Source of the DNA: Streptomyces changanensis
GTDB lineage: Bacteria; Actinomycetota; Actinomycetes; Streptomycetales; Streptomycetaceae
Length of the DNA: 64,000 nt
Direction: 5' to 3'
Assembly: GCF_024600715.1 (NCBI RefSeq)
Contig: NZ_CP102332.1
Span: forward strand, 1,550,001 to 1,614,000
Shown: positions 39,878 through 50,043 of the stretch, piece by piece
Layout: each line of letters begins with the position of its first letter
Numbering within the stretch: position 1 is the stretch's first letter
Notes under the pieces: model-generated
Databases searched by the model: none
Seen by the model: the letters and a program-made list of their open reading frames with translations, nothing else
What the model was told of the DNA's origin: nothing
Program-made: the position numbers and the translations under genes

Positions 39878-40951
39878 TCAGTTGTCGTCCTCGTCGATGA
39901 GGAAGCCACGCATCGGCGAGGGCGCCTGCTGCATCGGCTGCGGCGCCTGCGGCCGCACCGGCGCCATCGGCTGGGTCATCGCCGGGGACATCTGCTGCTG
40001 GCCACCGTACGACGGGCCGCCGCCCATGCCCGGCGAACCGCCCATGTTCTGGTTGCCGCCGTACGACGGGGCAGCCGCACCGGCCGACGCCATCGACGGG
40101 GACGGCGGCAGCGACGGAGCCGCGGACGGGGAGCGCGGCGGGGCGAGCGACTCGTCGCCCTGGCTCTCCAGCTGGCGCAGCTGGCTCTCCAGGTACGACT
40201 TCAGACGCGTGCGGTACTCGCGCTCGAAGCCGCGCAGGTCCTCGACCTTGCGCTCCAGCGTGGCGCGGGCGGACTCCAGGGAGCCCATCGCGACGCGGTG
40301 CTTCTCCTGCGCGTCCCGCTCCAGCGCGTCGGCCTTGGCGCGGGCGTCCCGCTCCAGGCCCTCGGCGCGCGACCGGGCCTCGCCGACGATCTTGTTGGCC
40401 TCGGAACGGGCCTCCGCGATCGCCTGGTCGGCCGTCTGCTGGGCCAGCGACAGCACACGTGCGGCGCTGTCACCGCCGGGCCCCTGCTGGGGCATGCCCT
40501 GGCCGTGGCCACCCATGGGGCCGCCCATCGGACCGCCCATGGGGCCGCCCTGCATGGGGCCGGGGCCGTGCGGGCCCTGCGGCCCGCCGTGGCTGGGACC
40601 GGCCGGCAGCTGCGGCGCACCGCCCGGCAGCTGGGGCGGACCCATCTGCGGCGGCTGCTGCTGGACCGGCGGACCGGATATGGCGGCGGGCACGGGACCA
40701 CCCGGACCGCCGGGGCCGACCGGGCGCTCCTGCTGCTCCGGCGGCTTGCGCATGGCCTGCTGCTGGTTCTGCGCGGCGGCACGCGTCGCGGCGGCCAGCT
40801 TCGCGCGCAGATCCTCGTTCTCCCGGAGCAGGCGGGTCAGCTCGGCCTCGACCTCGTCAAGGAAGGCATCGACCTCGTCCTCGTCGTAGCCTTCTCGGAG
40901 ACGGACGGTCGTGAACTGCTTGTTCCGCACGTCCTCGGGGGTCAGCGCCAT
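39878..40951 (-). CDS. divIVA: Polar growth protein DivIVA (Wag31)
   Basis: Coiled-coil protein that marks hyphal tips and drives polar growth in Streptomyces. 357 residues: the conserved N-terminal membrane-binding domain (MALTPEDVRNKQFTTVRLRE, then GYDEDEVDAFLDEVE), a Pro/Gly/Gln-rich insert (about 72-160) that is characteristic of Streptomyces, a long coiled coil (about 165-265) and a Gly/Ser/Gln-rich C-terminus ending in FLIDEDDN. ATG start at 40951 behind a purine-rich leader. Immediately downstream of the ylmG gene. Confidence 0.95.
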   Translation of the reverse strand: MALTPEDVRNKQFTTVRLREGYDEDEVDAFLDEVEAELTRLLRENEDLRAKLAAATRAAAQNQQQAMRKPPEQQERPVGPGGPGGPVPAAISGPPVQQQPPQMGPPQLPGGAPQLPAGPSHGGPQGPHGPGPMQGGPMGGPMGGPMGGHGQGMPQQGPGGDSAARVLSLAQQTADQAIAEARSEANKIVGEARSRAEGLERDARAKADALERDAQEKHRVAMGSLESARATLERKVEDLRGFEREYRTRLKSYLESQLRQLESQGDESLAPPRSPSAAPSLPPSPSMASAGAAAPSYGGNQNMGGSPGMGGGPSYGGQQQMSPAMTQPMAPVRPQAPQPMQQAPSPMRGFLIDEDDN

Positions 40952-41001
40952 CTCTTCTTCACCTCTACGTAGTCGTCGGCAGTCGGCAGGACCGTTATCG
41001 C

Positions 41002-41298
41002 TCACACCCTCATCGCGAAGCCACCCACGATGTTGAGCAGGATGTACACGATGATCATCAGAACGAAGAAGGACAGGTCGAGTGCCACGCCCCCGAGACG
41101 CAGCGGTGGGATGAACCGCTGCAGAAGCTTCAGTGGTGGATCGGTGACAGTGTAGGTGGCCTCCAGAACGACCACCATCGCCTTGCCGGGTTCCCATGAA
41201 CGGGCGAACTGGAAGACGTACTGCATGACCAGCCGGAAGATCAGCAGGATCAGGAAGCACATCAGCGCGATGTAGACCACCTGTAGTGCGACGCCCAT
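41002..41298 (-). CDS. ylmG: YggT family membrane protein (YlmG)
   Basis: A 98-residue protein with two transmembrane segments (about 5-25 and 73-95) around a conserved amphipathic loop (VTDPPLKLLQRFIPPLRLGG), the YggT/YlmG signature. In Gram-positive bacteria it is encoded between sepF and divIVA and is linked to septum and nucleoid organisation. The ATG at 41298 (MGVALQVVYIAL) matches the family; a longer frame upstream is not needed. Confidence 0.9.
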   Translation of the reverse strand: MGVALQVVYIALMCFLILLIFRLVMQYVFQFARSWEPGKAMVVVLEATYTVTDPPLKLLQRFIPPLRLGGVALDLSFFVLMIIVYILLNIVGGFAMRV

Positions 41299-41365
41299 CC
41301 CGCGTTCCCTCTCCCCTGGCTCTCTCATACCGGCCGTGCGGCCGGGTCGTTCCCGGTGTCGTGTC

Positions 41366-41977
41366 TCAGCTCTGGTTGAAGAATCCGCCCTCTGCGATGC
41401 GGGCCTTGTCCTCCGCCGTGACATCGACGTTAGCAGGCGACAACAGGAACACCTTCTGCGTCACTCGCTCAATGCTGCCATGCAGCCCGAAGACGAGACC
41501 GGCGGCAAAGTCGACAAGTCGCTTCGCGTCCGTGTCGTCCATCTCGGTCAGGTTCATGATCACGGGCGTGCCCTCGCGGAAGTGTTCCCCGATGGTACGG
41601 GCCTCGTTGTAGGTCCGCGGGTGCAGCGTGGTGATGCGGTAGGGCTCCCGCTCGGACACGACCTTGGGCATGATCACCGGTGCGTTCTTCTCCAGGCTCG
41701 GGCGTTCAGGTGTGATGGACGCCACGGGGGCGATTCGGGCGGGTCGTCCGCTTTCAGCGGGAAGCGCAACGGGCTCACGCTGGACCGGCGGTTGCACGAC
41801 CGGCGCACGGACCGGCTCCTCGCGCTCCACCTGGTGCGGAGGCTGGTGGCGGCGCCGCTCGGGCTCCGGCTCGAGCTCGGGTTCGAAGTCGTCATCGGGG
41901 TCGAATCCCCGGCCGTCGTACCCATCGTCCTCCACGAGGCCGAGGTAGACCGCCATCTTGCGCATCGCGCCGGCCAT
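41366..41977 (-). CDS. sepF: Cell division protein SepF
   Basis: Membrane-tethering partner of FtsZ. 203 residues: an N-terminal amphipathic helix ([20 protein letters not shown]), a Pro/Glu/Arg-rich linker (30-100), and the SepF core (about 105-190) with [20 protein letters not shown] and [26 protein letters not shown], split only by its usual turn. ATG start at 41977. In actinobacteria it is essential for Z-ring attachment because FtsA is absent; none is encoded in this cluster. Confidence 0.95.
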   Translation of the reverse strand: MAGAMRKMAVYLGLVEDDGYDGRGFDPDDDFEPELEPEPERRRHQPPHQVEREEPVRAPVVQPPVQREPVALPAESGRPARIAPVASITPERPSLEKNAPVIMPKVVSEREPYRITTLHPRTYNEARTIGEHFREGTPVIMNLTEMDDTDAKRLVDFAAGLVFGLHGSIERVTQKVFLLSPANVDVTAEDKARIAEGGFFNQS

Positions 41978-42101
41978 TCTCCGGTTCCTCCGCTCTGTGG
42001 TGGATCGGCAACGTCAGGTCGCGCCCGCGATCCACTCGGCCTGCCCGCCATTCGGCGGAAATGACCATATTTTCTACTGTGGTCCGACTTGCTTCGCGAC
42101 G

Positions 42102-42821
42102 TTACCCGAGCCGAGGTCGGACTCCGAGTACCGCCGTACCGATGCGCACATGTGTCGCCCCGGCCGCCACCGCGTCCTCCAGGTCCGCACTCATCCCTGC
42201 TGACACAATGTTCGCAGCAGGACGGGTCGCGCGCAGGTGTGACGAGAATTCCACCAGCCGGTCGAACGCGGCCCGTTGCCGCCCCGCGAACGGACCGGCC
42301 AGGGGCGCGACGGTCATCAGACCGCCGAGCCGGAGCCCGGGTGCCGCGTCGACCGCCGCCGCCAACTCCTCGATCCCCTCGGGCCCCACGCCCCCTCGCT
42401 CGCCCCGCTCGCCCGACTCCGCGTCGAGGGCGACCTGGATCAGGCAGTCGAGCTCCCGCCCGGCACGCGCGGCGGCCGACGAGAGCGCCGAAACCAGCCG
42501 CAACCGGTCGATCGACTGCACGACCTGGGCGTAACCGGCCACCGAGCGGACCTTGTTCGTCTGGAGCTGACCGACGAAGTGCCAGGTGAGATCGAGGTCC
42601 GCGCACGCGGCGGCCTTGGGGGCCGCGTCCTGGTCGCGGTTCTCCGCGACGTGGCGGACGCCGAGCTCGTGGAGGATGCGGACGTCCTCGGCGGGGTAGG
42701 TCTTGGTGACCACGATGAGGGTCACGTCCTCGCGGGGGCGCCCCGCCGCGGCGCAGGCGGCGGCGATGCGCTCCTCCACCCGGACGAGGTTCTCGGCGAG
42801 TTCCGCCCTACGGTCCGTCAT
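42102..42821 (-). CDS. YggS family PLP homeostasis protein (YlmE)
   Basis: PLP-binding protein with an alanine-racemase-like barrel, without known catalytic activity, involved in vitamin B6 and amino-acid homeostasis. 239 residues; the PLP lysine is Lys40 (VVTKTYPAEDV), followed by HFVGQLQTNKVR and the phosphate-binding GLMTVAPL and RIGTAVLG segments. The ATG at 42821 overlaps the pgeF stop (ATGA). Confidence 0.93.
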   Translation of the reverse strand: MTDRRAELAENLVRVEERIAAACAAAGRPREDVTLIVVTKTYPAEDVRILHELGVRHVAENRDQDAAPKAAACADLDLTWHFVGQLQTNKVRSVAGYAQVVQSIDRLRLVSALSSAAARAGRELDCLIQVALDAESGERGERGGVGPEGIEELAAAVDAAPGLRLGGLMTVAPLAGPFAGRQRAAFDRLVEFSSHLRATRPAANIVSAGMSADLEDAVAAGATHVRIGTAVLGVRPRLG

Positions 42822-43600
42822 GCCCCGTCCTCCCCCGGCTCGACGCGCCCGGCGGACCCGGCGGCGGCACCGTCGAGCCAGACGTACCCGGCGAGCCGCC
42901 CGGTCGTGCGGTCGCGGCGGTAGGAGAAGTGGTCGCCCGACTCGCGGGTGCACGTGCCGGAGGCGCGGCGGTCGCGTACGCCCAGCCGCTCCAGCTGGGC
43001 GTGGACCCCGGCGACGACGTCGACGGCCGGGGTGCCCCAGCTCGTCTCGGCCCGGGCGGCCGGTTCGAGGGCGGCGACCTCGTCCCGCATCGCCGGCGGC
43101 ACCTCGTAGCAGCGCCCGCAGACGGCGGGACCGGTCCGCGCGACGATCCGGGACGGCTCGGCACCAAGTGTGATCATGGTCTCGATCGCGGCGGGGACGA
43201 CCCCGGCCACCATGCCGGGGCGGCCCGCGTGGGCCGCCGCGACGACACCGGCCACCGGGTCGGCGAGCAGGACGGGCACGCAGTCGGCGGTGAGCACGGC
43301 GAGCGGCAGGCCGCGCCGTGAGGTGACGACGGCGTCCCCCGCCGGGACCTCGGCGCCCGCAGGCCACGGACCGTCGACCACGTGGACGGCCCGGCCGTGG
43401 ACCTGGTGCATCCAGACGACCCGGTCCGGGTCGACGCCGAGGTTCCCGGCCGCGATCTTCCGGTTCGTGCGGACCGCGGCGGGGTCGTCGCCGACGGCGC
43501 CGCCGAGGTTGAGCTCCTCGTACGGAACGGCGCTCACCCCGCCCCACCGGTCGGTGAAGGCGAAGTGCGCGCCGTCCGTCGTGTCGTACCGCTCTATCAC
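42818..43600 (-). CDS. pgeF: Peptidoglycan editing factor PgeF / laccase-domain protein (YlmD)
   Basis: A member of the YfiH/PgeF (formerly polyphenol oxidase) family that in E. coli removes serine wrongly incorporated at the second position of the peptidoglycan stem. 260 residues; the zinc/catalytic residues are in MHQVHG (about 64-69), [12 protein letters not shown] and [15 protein letters not shown]. The GTG at 43600 overlaps the ftsZ stop (GTGA), so it is translationally coupled to ftsZ. Confidence 0.92.
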   Translation of the reverse strand: MIERYDTTDGAHFAFTDRWGGVSAVPYEELNLGGAVGDDPAAVRTNRKIAAGNLGVDPDRVVWMHQVHGRAVHVVDGPWPAGAEVPAGDAVVTSRRGLPLAVLTADCVPVLLADPVAGVVAAAHAGRPGMVAGVVPAAIETMITLGAEPSRIVARTGPAVCGRCYEVPPAMRDEVAALEPAARAETSWGTPAVDVVAGVHAQLERLGVRDRRASGTCTRESGDHFSYRRDRTTGRLAGYVWLDGAAAGSAGRVEPGEDGA

Positions 43601-44820
43601 TTCAGGAAGTCCGGGACGTCCAGCTCTTCGGCCTGGGTGTCCGGGTAGGGGCGCGTCGTCGGGATGGACGGCGGGGTGACCGGCGCGAGCGTGGTCTCGC
43701 CGGCCGTCGGGGCGGGCTCGACCGGGGCGGGCGCGGGCTCCTCGCGGACGGGGACCGTGCCGAGGCCGCTGCTCACCGGGCGCGAGGGCTCCGCGGCACG
43801 CGGCGCGGGGGAGGCGGACTCCTCCCGCTTGGCCGCCGACGCGCCGAGGACGGTGTCCCGCCGGGCGGGCGGCTGCCCGCCGTCGAAGCCGGCCGCGATG
43901 ACCGTGACGCGCACCTCGTCGCCGAGGGCGTCGTCGATGACGGCGCCGAAGATGATGTTCGCCTCGGGGTGGGCCGCCTCGCTGACCAGCTGGGCCGCCT
44001 CGTTGATCTCGAACAGGCCGAGGTCGGAGCCGCCGGAGATGGAGAGCAGCACGCCGCGGGCGCCGTCGATGGACGCCTCCAGCAGCGGCGAGGAGATCGC
44101 CATCTCGGCAGCGGCCACGGCCCGGTCGTCCCCGCGGGCGGAGCCGATGCCCATGAGCGCCGACCCGGCCTCCGACATGACCGACTTGACGTCGGCGAAG
44201 TCGAGGTTGATCAGGCCCGGCGTGGTGATGAGGTCCGTGATGCCCTGGACACCGGAGAGCAGCACCTGGTCGGCGGACTTGAACGCGTCCAGGACGCTGA
44301 CCTGGCGGTCAGAGATGGACAGCAGCCGGTCGTTGGGGATGACGATGAGGGTGTCGACCTCTTCGCGGAGTTCGGCGATGCCGTCCTCCGCCTGGTTGGC
44401 GCGGCGGCGGCCCTCGAAGGTGAAGGGCCGGGTGACCACGCCGATGGTCAGGGCGCCGAGCGAGCGGGCGATGTTGGCGACGACGGGGGCGCCGCCTGTG
44501 CCGGTGCCGCCGCCCTCGCCGGCGGTGACGAAGACCATGTCGGCCCCCTTGAGGACCTCCTCGATCTCCTCACGGTGGTCCTCTGCCGCCTTGCGGCCGA
44601 CTGCGGGGTTGGCCCCGGCGCCGAGGCCGCGGGTGAGTTCGCGGCCGACGTCCAGCTTGACGTCGGCGTCGCTCATCAACAGGGCTTGTGCGTCCGTGTT
44701 GATGGCGATGAACTCGACGCCCTTGAGACCGACCTCGATCATTCGGTTGATGGCATTGACACCACCGCCGCCGACACCGATGACCTTGATGACTGCGAGG
44801 TAGTTCTGCGGTGCTGCCAC
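43597..44820 (-). CDS. ftsZ: Cell division GTPase FtsZ
   Basis: Tubulin homologue that forms the Z-ring and the sporulation ladders. 407 residues. The tubulin signature GGGTGTG is at 103-109; [18 protein letters not shown] opens the GTPase domain; a Pro/Ala/Glu linker (about 318-395) leads to the C-terminal peptide ELDVPDFLK that binds SepF. The start is the GTG at 44820; the longer upstream frame lies in the leader. Promoters lie in the 279-bp gap to ftsQ. Confidence 0.98.
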   Translation of the reverse strand: MAAPQNYLAVIKVIGVGGGGVNAINRMIEVGLKGVEFIAINTDAQALLMSDADVKLDVGRELTRGLGAGANPAVGRKAAEDHREEIEEVLKGADMVFVTAGEGGGTGTGGAPVVANIARSLGALTIGVVTRPFTFEGRRRANQAEDGIAELREEVDTLIVIPNDRLLSISDRQVSVLDAFKSADQVLLSGVQGITDLITTPGLINLDFADVKSVMSEAGSALMGIGSARGDDRAVAAAEMAISSPLLEASIDGARGVLLSISGGSDLGLFEINEAAQLVSEAAHPEANIIFGAVIDDALGDEVRVTVIAAGFDGGQPPARRDTVLGASAAKREESASPAPRAAEPSRPVSSGLGTVPVREEPAPAPVEPAPTAGETTLAPVTPPSIPTTRPYPDTQAEELDVPDFLK

Positions 44821-44918
44821 GTCGAAGGCCTCTCGCCTCGAGTTACGTGCCGCCGCTTCGCGCTGCGTGGCGCGCCGCGACGGCGGATGCCGAAGGGACG
44901 GTCCGAATCGCCGACCCA

Positions 44919-44943
44919 AACCCTAACGTTGAAGTTTAGGGTT
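44919..44943. promoter_or_regulatory. 8-bp inverted repeat in the ftsZ leader
   Basis: AACCCTAA (44919-44926) and TTAGGGTT (44936-44943) flank a 9-nt centre, about 100 bp before the ftsZ start. Its TAGGGT (minus strand, 44925-44920) can also be read as a second -10 box. The A/T content stands out in this GC-rich region. Confidence 0.5.
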
Positions 44944-44979
44944 ACCAGTGTGCCTGCTCCCTGGACTCTTCCGAACAGG

Positions 44980-45009
44980 ACACTAAGTCGACAAGTGGGG
45001 CGCGTTCAA
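44980..45009 (-). promoter_or_regulatory. Candidate ftsZ promoter overlapping a GACAC motif
   Basis: Minus strand: -35 TTGAAC (45009-45004), 18-bp spacer, -10 TAGTGT (44985-44980). On the plus strand the -10 reads GGACACTA and contains GACAC, the core bound by the sporulation regulator WhiA. The transcription start would be near 44973. Confidence 0.5.
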
Positions 45010-45099
45010 CGAACACGCCGAACCTCCCGTTTTTCTTTTCACCCTATGTGATCACCCAGAGCCCTGACCAACCAGGGTGCTGGCCAGCGCGTATGTGCG

Positions 45100-45906
45100 T
45101 CAACTCCCTGACGCCGCAGGGGCGCCCGGGGCACTCACGTCGAAGTGCGCCGCTCCGGGCGCCGCCTTCATCAGTGCGAGCAGCGAACGGGTCTTCGCCC
45201 CGCGGTCCTCGCCACTCCCCCAGAAGACCGTCCGGTCGCCCGACAGCTCCAGAGTGAGGGAGTCGTACGAGCGGACGCGGACGGACAGCAGGTCCCGGCC
45301 GAGCTTTCCGGGGAGCCCGCCCACCACACCCACCGCCTCGCGCGTCAGCCGGTCGGCGTCGAAGCGGCGCAGGCTCGGCGACCGGCCCGCGGCGAGGTGC
45401 AGCCTGGGCACTCCGGCGGGCGCGGTCGAGACCATGGCGTACCGGGTACCCTTCGCGTCGATTTCCATGTACGCCCCGCCCTGTCGGGCCACCAGGACCG
45501 GTACGCGTTCGGTCACTTCCAGGCCGATTCCGTGCGGCCACGAGCGTACGACGTCGACCGAGTCGATCCGGGGCAGCGCGCGGCGCAGCCGTTCCTCGAT
45601 GGCGTCCGTGTCGACGGAGGCCATCGGCGCGCCGACCGGGACGGCCGCCGCCGCGGTGACCTGGCCCGGCGTCAGCACGCGCGTGCCCGAGACGGACACG
45701 CGCTCGACGCGCAGCCAGGAGGAGCCGTACAGCACCCAGAGCACGCCGGCGGCGAGGAGGACGGCAGCGAGGGCCAGGAGCAGGACCCGGGGGCGCGCCG
45801 GGCCACCCCGGGCGCCCCCGCCGCGCTCCGGGCGCGCGGAGGGCCGGCCCGGCGACGCGCCCGCGGGCCTCCTGGCGCCGCGCTCGGCGGTCGTCGGTCC
45901 GGCCAT
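45100..45906 (-). CDS. ftsQ: Cell division protein FtsQ
   Basis: Bitopic divisome protein. 268 residues: a basic cytoplasmic N-terminus with Pro/Arg/Gly (1-40), one transmembrane helix (about 41-60), a POTRA domain (WLRVERVSVSGTRVLTPGQV) and the FtsQ beta domain (VVRSWPHGIGLEVTERVPV). It connects FtsL/FtsB-type proteins to the septal synthase. ATG start at 45906. Confidence 0.93.
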   Translation of the reverse strand: MAGPTTAERGARRPAGASPGRPSARPERGGGARGGPARPRVLLLALAAVLLAAGVLWVLYGSSWLRVERVSVSGTRVLTPGQVTAAAAVPVGAPMASVDTDAIEERLRRALPRIDSVDVVRSWPHGIGLEVTERVPVLVARQGGAYMEIDAKGTRYAMVSTAPAGVPRLHLAAGRSPSLRRFDADRLTREAVGVVGGLPGKLGRDLLSVRVRSYDSLTLELSGDRTVFWGSGEDRGAKTRSLLALMKAAPGAAHFDVSAPGAPAASGS

Positions 45907-45943
45907 GCTCCCTGCCCTTCGCTCGCTGCCGCCGGGCGCGCCC

Positions 45944-47032
45944 CTAGCGGCGTGCCGCGATCGCCTCGTAAACCATCCCGACCAGCAGCTGGTCGGCGTC
46001 CCGGCGGCCGAACTCGGCGGCGGCGCGGGACATCTCGTACAGCCGGTGCGGGTCGGCGAGGACGGGCAGGACGTTGCCCTGGACCCACTCGGGGGTCAGT
46101 TCGGCGTCGTCGACCAGCAGGCCACCGCCGGCCTTGACCACCGGCTGGGCGTTCAGCCGCTGCTCGCCGTTGCCGATGGGCAGCGGGACGTAGGCGGCGG
46201 GGAGCCCGACGGCGGAGAGTTCGGCGACGGTCATCGCGCCCGCGCGGCAGAGCATCATGTCGGCCGCGGCGTACGCGAGGTCCATCCGGTCCACATACGG
46301 TACCGGGACATAGGGGGGCATCCCGGGCATGTTGTCGACGCGTGGCACCTCGTTCTTCGGGCCGACCGCGTGCAGGATCTGGATGCCGGAGCGCTGGAGG
46401 ACCGGGGCGACCTGCTGGATCACCTCGTTCAGCCGCCGGGCGCCCTGCGAGCCGCCGGAGACCAGCAGCGTCGGCAGGTTGGGGTCCAGGCCGAACGCGG
46501 CGCGCGCCTCCGGGCGGACCCGGGCGCGGTCGAGCGTGGCGATGGTGTGCCGCAACGGGATGCCGATGTAGCGGGCGTTGCGGAGCTTGCTGTCGGGCGT
46601 GGCGACGGCGACCCCGGCCGCGTACCGCGAACCGATCTTGTTGGCCAGGCCGGGCCGCGCGTTGGCCTCGTGGACCACGATCGGCACGCCGAGCCGTTTG
46701 GCGGCCAGGTAGCCGGGCAGGGCCACGTAGCCGCCGAAGCCGACCACGCAGTCCGCCTTGGTGCGCTCCAGGATCTGCTCGGCGGCCTTGATCGTGCCCC
46801 GCAGCCGCCCGGGCACGGTGATGAGCTCGGGGGTGGGCTTGCGCGGCAGCGGCACGGCGGGGATGAGCGCCAGCTCGTAGCCCCGCTCGGGCACGAGCCG
46901 GGTCTCCAGACCCCGCTCCGTGCCGAGGGCCGTGATCCCCACGGTCGGGTCCTGCCTGCGCAGGGCATCCGCGAGGGCGAGCGCGGGCTCGATGTGGCCG
47001 GCGGTCCCCCCGCCGGCGAGTACGACATGCAC
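45944..47032 (-). CDS. murG: UDP-GlcNAc:lipid I N-acetylglucosaminyltransferase
   Basis: Makes lipid II from lipid I on the inner face of the membrane. 362 residues, GT-B fold. The N-terminal glycine loop HVVLAGGGTAGHIEPALALA and the second-domain loop LLVSGGSQGARRLNE are intact, and the C-terminal CRAGAMTVAELSAVGLPAAY motif binds UDP-GlcNAc. GTG start at 47032, six bases after the ftsW stop. Confidence 0.96.
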   Translation of the reverse strand: MHVVLAGGGTAGHIEPALALADALRRQDPTVGITALGTERGLETRLVPERGYELALIPAVPLPRKPTPELITVPGRLRGTIKAAEQILERTKADCVVGFGGYVALPGYLAAKRLGVPIVVHEANARPGLANKIGSRYAAGVAVATPDSKLRNARYIGIPLRHTIATLDRARVRPEARAAFGLDPNLPTLLVSGGSQGARRLNEVIQQVAPVLQRSGIQILHAVGPKNEVPRVDNMPGMPPYVPVPYVDRMDLAYAAADMMLCRAGAMTVAELSAVGLPAAYVPLPIGNGEQRLNAQPVVKAGGGLLVDDAELTPEWVQGNVLPVLADPHRLYEMSRAAAEFGRRDADQLLVGMVYEAIAARR

Positions 47033-47038
47033 CGAAAT

Positions 47039-48562
47039 TCACCGCTCTCCGGACGGGCGCTTCTTGACGCGCCGTCGCATCGACTTCCATCTCACCCCGG
47101 CCCACCCGCCGAACCGGGGCTCTCGGCCGGCCAGGGCCGCTTTCGCGGCGGGCTCGTCACGCGCGAAGGCGATCAGCAGCCCGACGGCGAACATGGTCGG
47201 CAGCAGGGCGGAGCCCCCGTAGGAGAACAGCGGGAGGGGGACACCTGCGATCGGCAGCAGACCGAGCACCGCACCGATGTTGACCACGGCCTGGGCCGTG
47301 ATCCAGGTGGTCACGCCTCCCGCGGCGTACCTCACGAAGGGGTCCTCCGTGCGTCCGGCCACGCGAATACCCGCATAGCCTAGAGCCGCGAAGAGGGCGA
47401 GCACCGACAGCGTCCCCGCCAGACCCAGTTCCTCCCCGGTGATGGCGAAGATGAAGTCGGTGTGTGGTTCGGGGAGTTGACCCCATTTTTCCACACTCGC
47501 ACCCAGTCCGGATCCGAACCATCCACCGGACGCCAGGGCGTAGATGCCGTGCACCGCCTGCCAGCAGGCGTCCCCGGGGCCCGGTTCGGTGGCGCCGATG
47601 CAGGCGATGCGCGACATGCGGTTGGAGCTGCCCCGGATCAGGGCGACGCCGATGACGCCCGCGACGGCCAGGACGCTGACGAAGAGCCGCGTGGGGGCGC
47701 CGGCGAGCCAGAGCAGGCCGAAGAGGATCGCCGTCAGGATGATCGCCGTGCCCATGTCGCCCCCGAGCATGATCAGCCCGAGCAGCAGGAAGGCCACCGG
47801 CACGAGCGGCACGAGCAGGTGCTTCCACTGCGTGAGGAGCCGCTTGTCCTGTTTCCTGGCGAGGAGGTCGGCACCCCAGAGGATCAGCGCGAGCTTGCCG
47901 AACTCGCTCGGCTGCAGCTGGAACGGCCCGCCCAGGTAGATCCAGTTCTGGTTGCCGTTGACCGCGTGCCCTATGCCCGGGATCTGCACCAGGACCATCA
48001 GGAAGACGGTGCCCACGAGCAGCGGGTAGGCCAGGGCGCGGTGGAGCTTGACCGGCATGCGCGAGGCAAGCAGCAGCAGGGCGGTGCCGATGACGGCCGC
48101 GACGAACTGCTTGCGGAAGAAGTACGAGGCCGGCAGGGACAGCTCCAGCGCCTTGATGATCGACGCCGAGTACACCATGACGAGGCCGAGCACCGTGATG
48201 AGCATGCTGGCGCCGAGGATCACGTAGTACGCCGTGAGGGGCCGGTCCCACGCCCGGCGTGCGCGCTCGTACGACCGGCGCAGGCGGTTGCCGCGGGGCG
48301 GCCGCCCCGCGCCCGGCGTACGCGCGCGGCCGCGCGGGACGGCGGCACCGCGCGGGCGCGCCGTGCGGGTGCGCAGGGCCAGCCCGGACACGCCACGCGC
48401 CCCCGCGGGCGCGGCGGCCGGAGCGGCGTCCGGGAGGGCGGCGCCGGCGGGCGCGAGCGGCGGAGGCGGAACGATCCGGCGCACCACCGCGGCGAGCAGC
48501 GCGCGCGGGCTGCCCGGCGGGCCCGGTGTCGGGCGTACGTCGGCGGTGTGCTCGGCGCGCAT
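47039..48562 (-). CDS. ftsW: Septal SEDS glycosyltransferase FtsW
   Basis: Peptidoglycan polymerase that pairs with FtsI. 507 residues: about 100 N-terminal residues are Ala/Pro/Arg-rich and probably disordered; ten transmembrane helices follow. SEDS signatures present are NGNQNWIYLGGPFQLQPSE, GEELGLAG and AGVPLPLFSYGGSALLPTMF. ATG start at 48562. The N-terminal extension is long for the family, so an internal start (such as near the GNRLRRSYERARRAWDRPL segment) cannot be excluded. Confidence 0.95.
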   Translation of the reverse strand: MRAEHTADVRPTPGPPGSPRALLAAVVRRIVPPPPLAPAGAALPDAAPAAAPAGARGVSGLALRTRTARPRGAAVPRGRARTPGAGRPPRGNRLRRSYERARRAWDRPLTAYYVILGASMLITVLGLVMVYSASIIKALELSLPASYFFRKQFVAAVIGTALLLLASRMPVKLHRALAYPLLVGTVFLMVLVQIPGIGHAVNGNQNWIYLGGPFQLQPSEFGKLALILWGADLLARKQDKRLLTQWKHLLVPLVPVAFLLLGLIMLGGDMGTAIILTAILFGLLWLAGAPTRLFVSVLAVAGVIGVALIRGSSNRMSRIACIGATEPGPGDACWQAVHGIYALASGGWFGSGLGASVEKWGQLPEPHTDFIFAITGEELGLAGTLSVLALFAALGYAGIRVAGRTEDPFVRYAAGGVTTWITAQAVVNIGAVLGLLPIAGVPLPLFSYGGSALLPTMFAVGLLIAFARDEPAAKAALAGREPRFGGWAGVRWKSMRRRVKKRPSGER

Positions 48563-48612
48563 GGTCGCTGTCCCCTCCAGTCGTGTCCGGCGCCGCCGGA
48601 CCTGGTGGCTGG

Positions 48613-50043
48613 TCAGGCGTCTTCGGCGGCGAGTGCGCGGACGGCGTCCGCGAACGCCTCACCCCGCTTGTCGTAGTTGACGAACATGTCCATCGAGGCG
48701 CAGGCCGGGGCGAGGAGCACCGTGTCGCCCGGCCGGGCGAGCCGCGCCGCCTCCCGGACCGCCGCCGCCATCGCCCCAGTGTCGGTCCGGTCGAGGTCGA
48801 CCACCGGCACCTGCGGGGCGTGTCGCGCGAGGGCTTCCGCCACGAGGGCGCGGTCCGCGCCGATGAGGACGACCCCGCGCAGCCGCGCGGCCGACCTGAC
48901 GACGAGCTCGTCGAAGGTGGCGCCCTTGGCGAGGCCACCGGCGATCCAGACGATGGGGTCGTACGCGGCGAGCGACGCCTCCGCGGCGTGCGTGTTGGTG
49001 GCCTTGGAGTCGTCGACGTACGCGACGCCGGCGACCTCCTCGACGAACTCGATGCGGTGCGCGTCCGGGTGGAAGGCCCGCAGGCCCTCGCGGACGGCCG
49101 CCGGCTCCACGCCGAAGGCGCGGGCGAGGGCGGCGGCGGCGAGGGCGTTGGCGATGTTGTGCGGGGCCGGCGGGTTCACGTCGGAGACCTGCGCCAGCTC
49201 CTGCGCCTGCTTCTGACGGTTCGCCACGAACGCGCGGTCCACCAGGATGCCGTCGACGACGCCCAGCTGGGACGGGCCGGGCGTGCCGAGGGTGAAGCCG
49301 ATCGCGCGGCAGCCCTCCTCGACATCGGCCTCCCGCACCAGGTCCTCGGTGGCGCCGTCGGCGGCGTTGTAGACGCAGGCGACCTGGTTGCCCTCGTAGA
49401 TACGGCCCTTGTCGGCGGCGTACGCCTTCATCGAGCCGTGCCAGTCGAGGTGGTCGGGCGCGAGGTTCAGCACGGCCGCGGAGTGGGCGCGCACGCTCGG
49501 CGCCCAGTGCAGCTGGTAGCTGGACAGCTCGACGGCGAGGACGTCGTACTCCTCCTCGCCGAGGACGGCGTCGAGGAGCGAGACGCCGATGTTGCCGACG
49601 GCCGCGGTCCGCAGCCCGGCCGCCTCCAGGATGGAGGCGAGCATCCGGACCGTGGTGGTCTTGCCGTTGGTGCCGGTGACGGCGAGCCAGGGGGCGGCGT
49701 CGGGGCCGCGCAGGCGCCACGCCAGCTCGACGTCGCCCCACACCTCCACGCCCGCCTCGGCGGCCGCCGCGAACAGCGGCTTGTCGGGCTTCCAGCCGGG
49801 CGTGGTGACGACCAGTTCGGTGCCCTCCGGCAGGGTCGCCCCGTCGCCGAGGCGGACGGTGACGCCCTCCGCCTCCAGCTGCGCCGCCTGCGTGCGGGAG
49901 CGCTCGTCGTCGCCGTCGCTGACGACCGTGACGCGCGCGCCGAGGCCGGCGAGGACGCGGGCGGCGGGGATGCCGCTCACGCCCAGGCCGGCGACGGTGA
50001 CGTGCTTGCCCTGCCAGGAGGTACTCACTTGTCGGCTGCCCAT
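48613..50043 (-). CDS. murD: UDP-N-acetylmuramoyl-L-alanine:D-glutamate ligase
   Basis: Adds D-Glu to UDP-MurNAc-L-Ala. About 476 residues. The N-terminal Rossmann-like [18 protein letters not shown], the ATP loop [13 protein letters not shown] and the DSKATNTHA segment of the C-terminal domain are present. The ATG at 50043 ([10 protein letters not shown]) is chosen; the GTG at 50028 would give a 4-bp GTGA overlap with mraY, the pattern seen elsewhere in this cluster, and is an equal alternative. Confidence 0.95.
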   Translation of the reverse strand: MGSRQVSTSWQGKHVTVAGLGVSGIPAARVLAGLGARVTVVSDGDDERSRTQAAQLEAEGVTVRLGDGATLPEGTELVVTTPGWKPDKPLFAAAAEAGVEVWGDVELAWRLRGPDAAPWLAVTGTNGKTTTVRMLASILEAAGLRTAAVGNIGVSLLDAVLGEEEYDVLAVELSSYQLHWAPSVRAHSAAVLNLAPDHLDWHGSMKAYAADKGRIYEGNQVACVYNAADGATEDLVREADVEEGCRAIGFTLGTPGPSQLGVVDGILVDRAFVANRQKQAQELAQVSDVNPPAPHNIANALAAAALARAFGVEPAAVREGLRAFHPDAHRIEFVEEVAGVAYVDDSKATNTHAAEASLAAYDPIVWIAGGLAKGATFDELVVRSAARLRGVVLIGADRALVAEALARHAPQVPVVDLDRTDTGAMAAAVREAARLARPGDTVLLAPACASMDMFVNYDKRGEAFADAVRALAAEDA

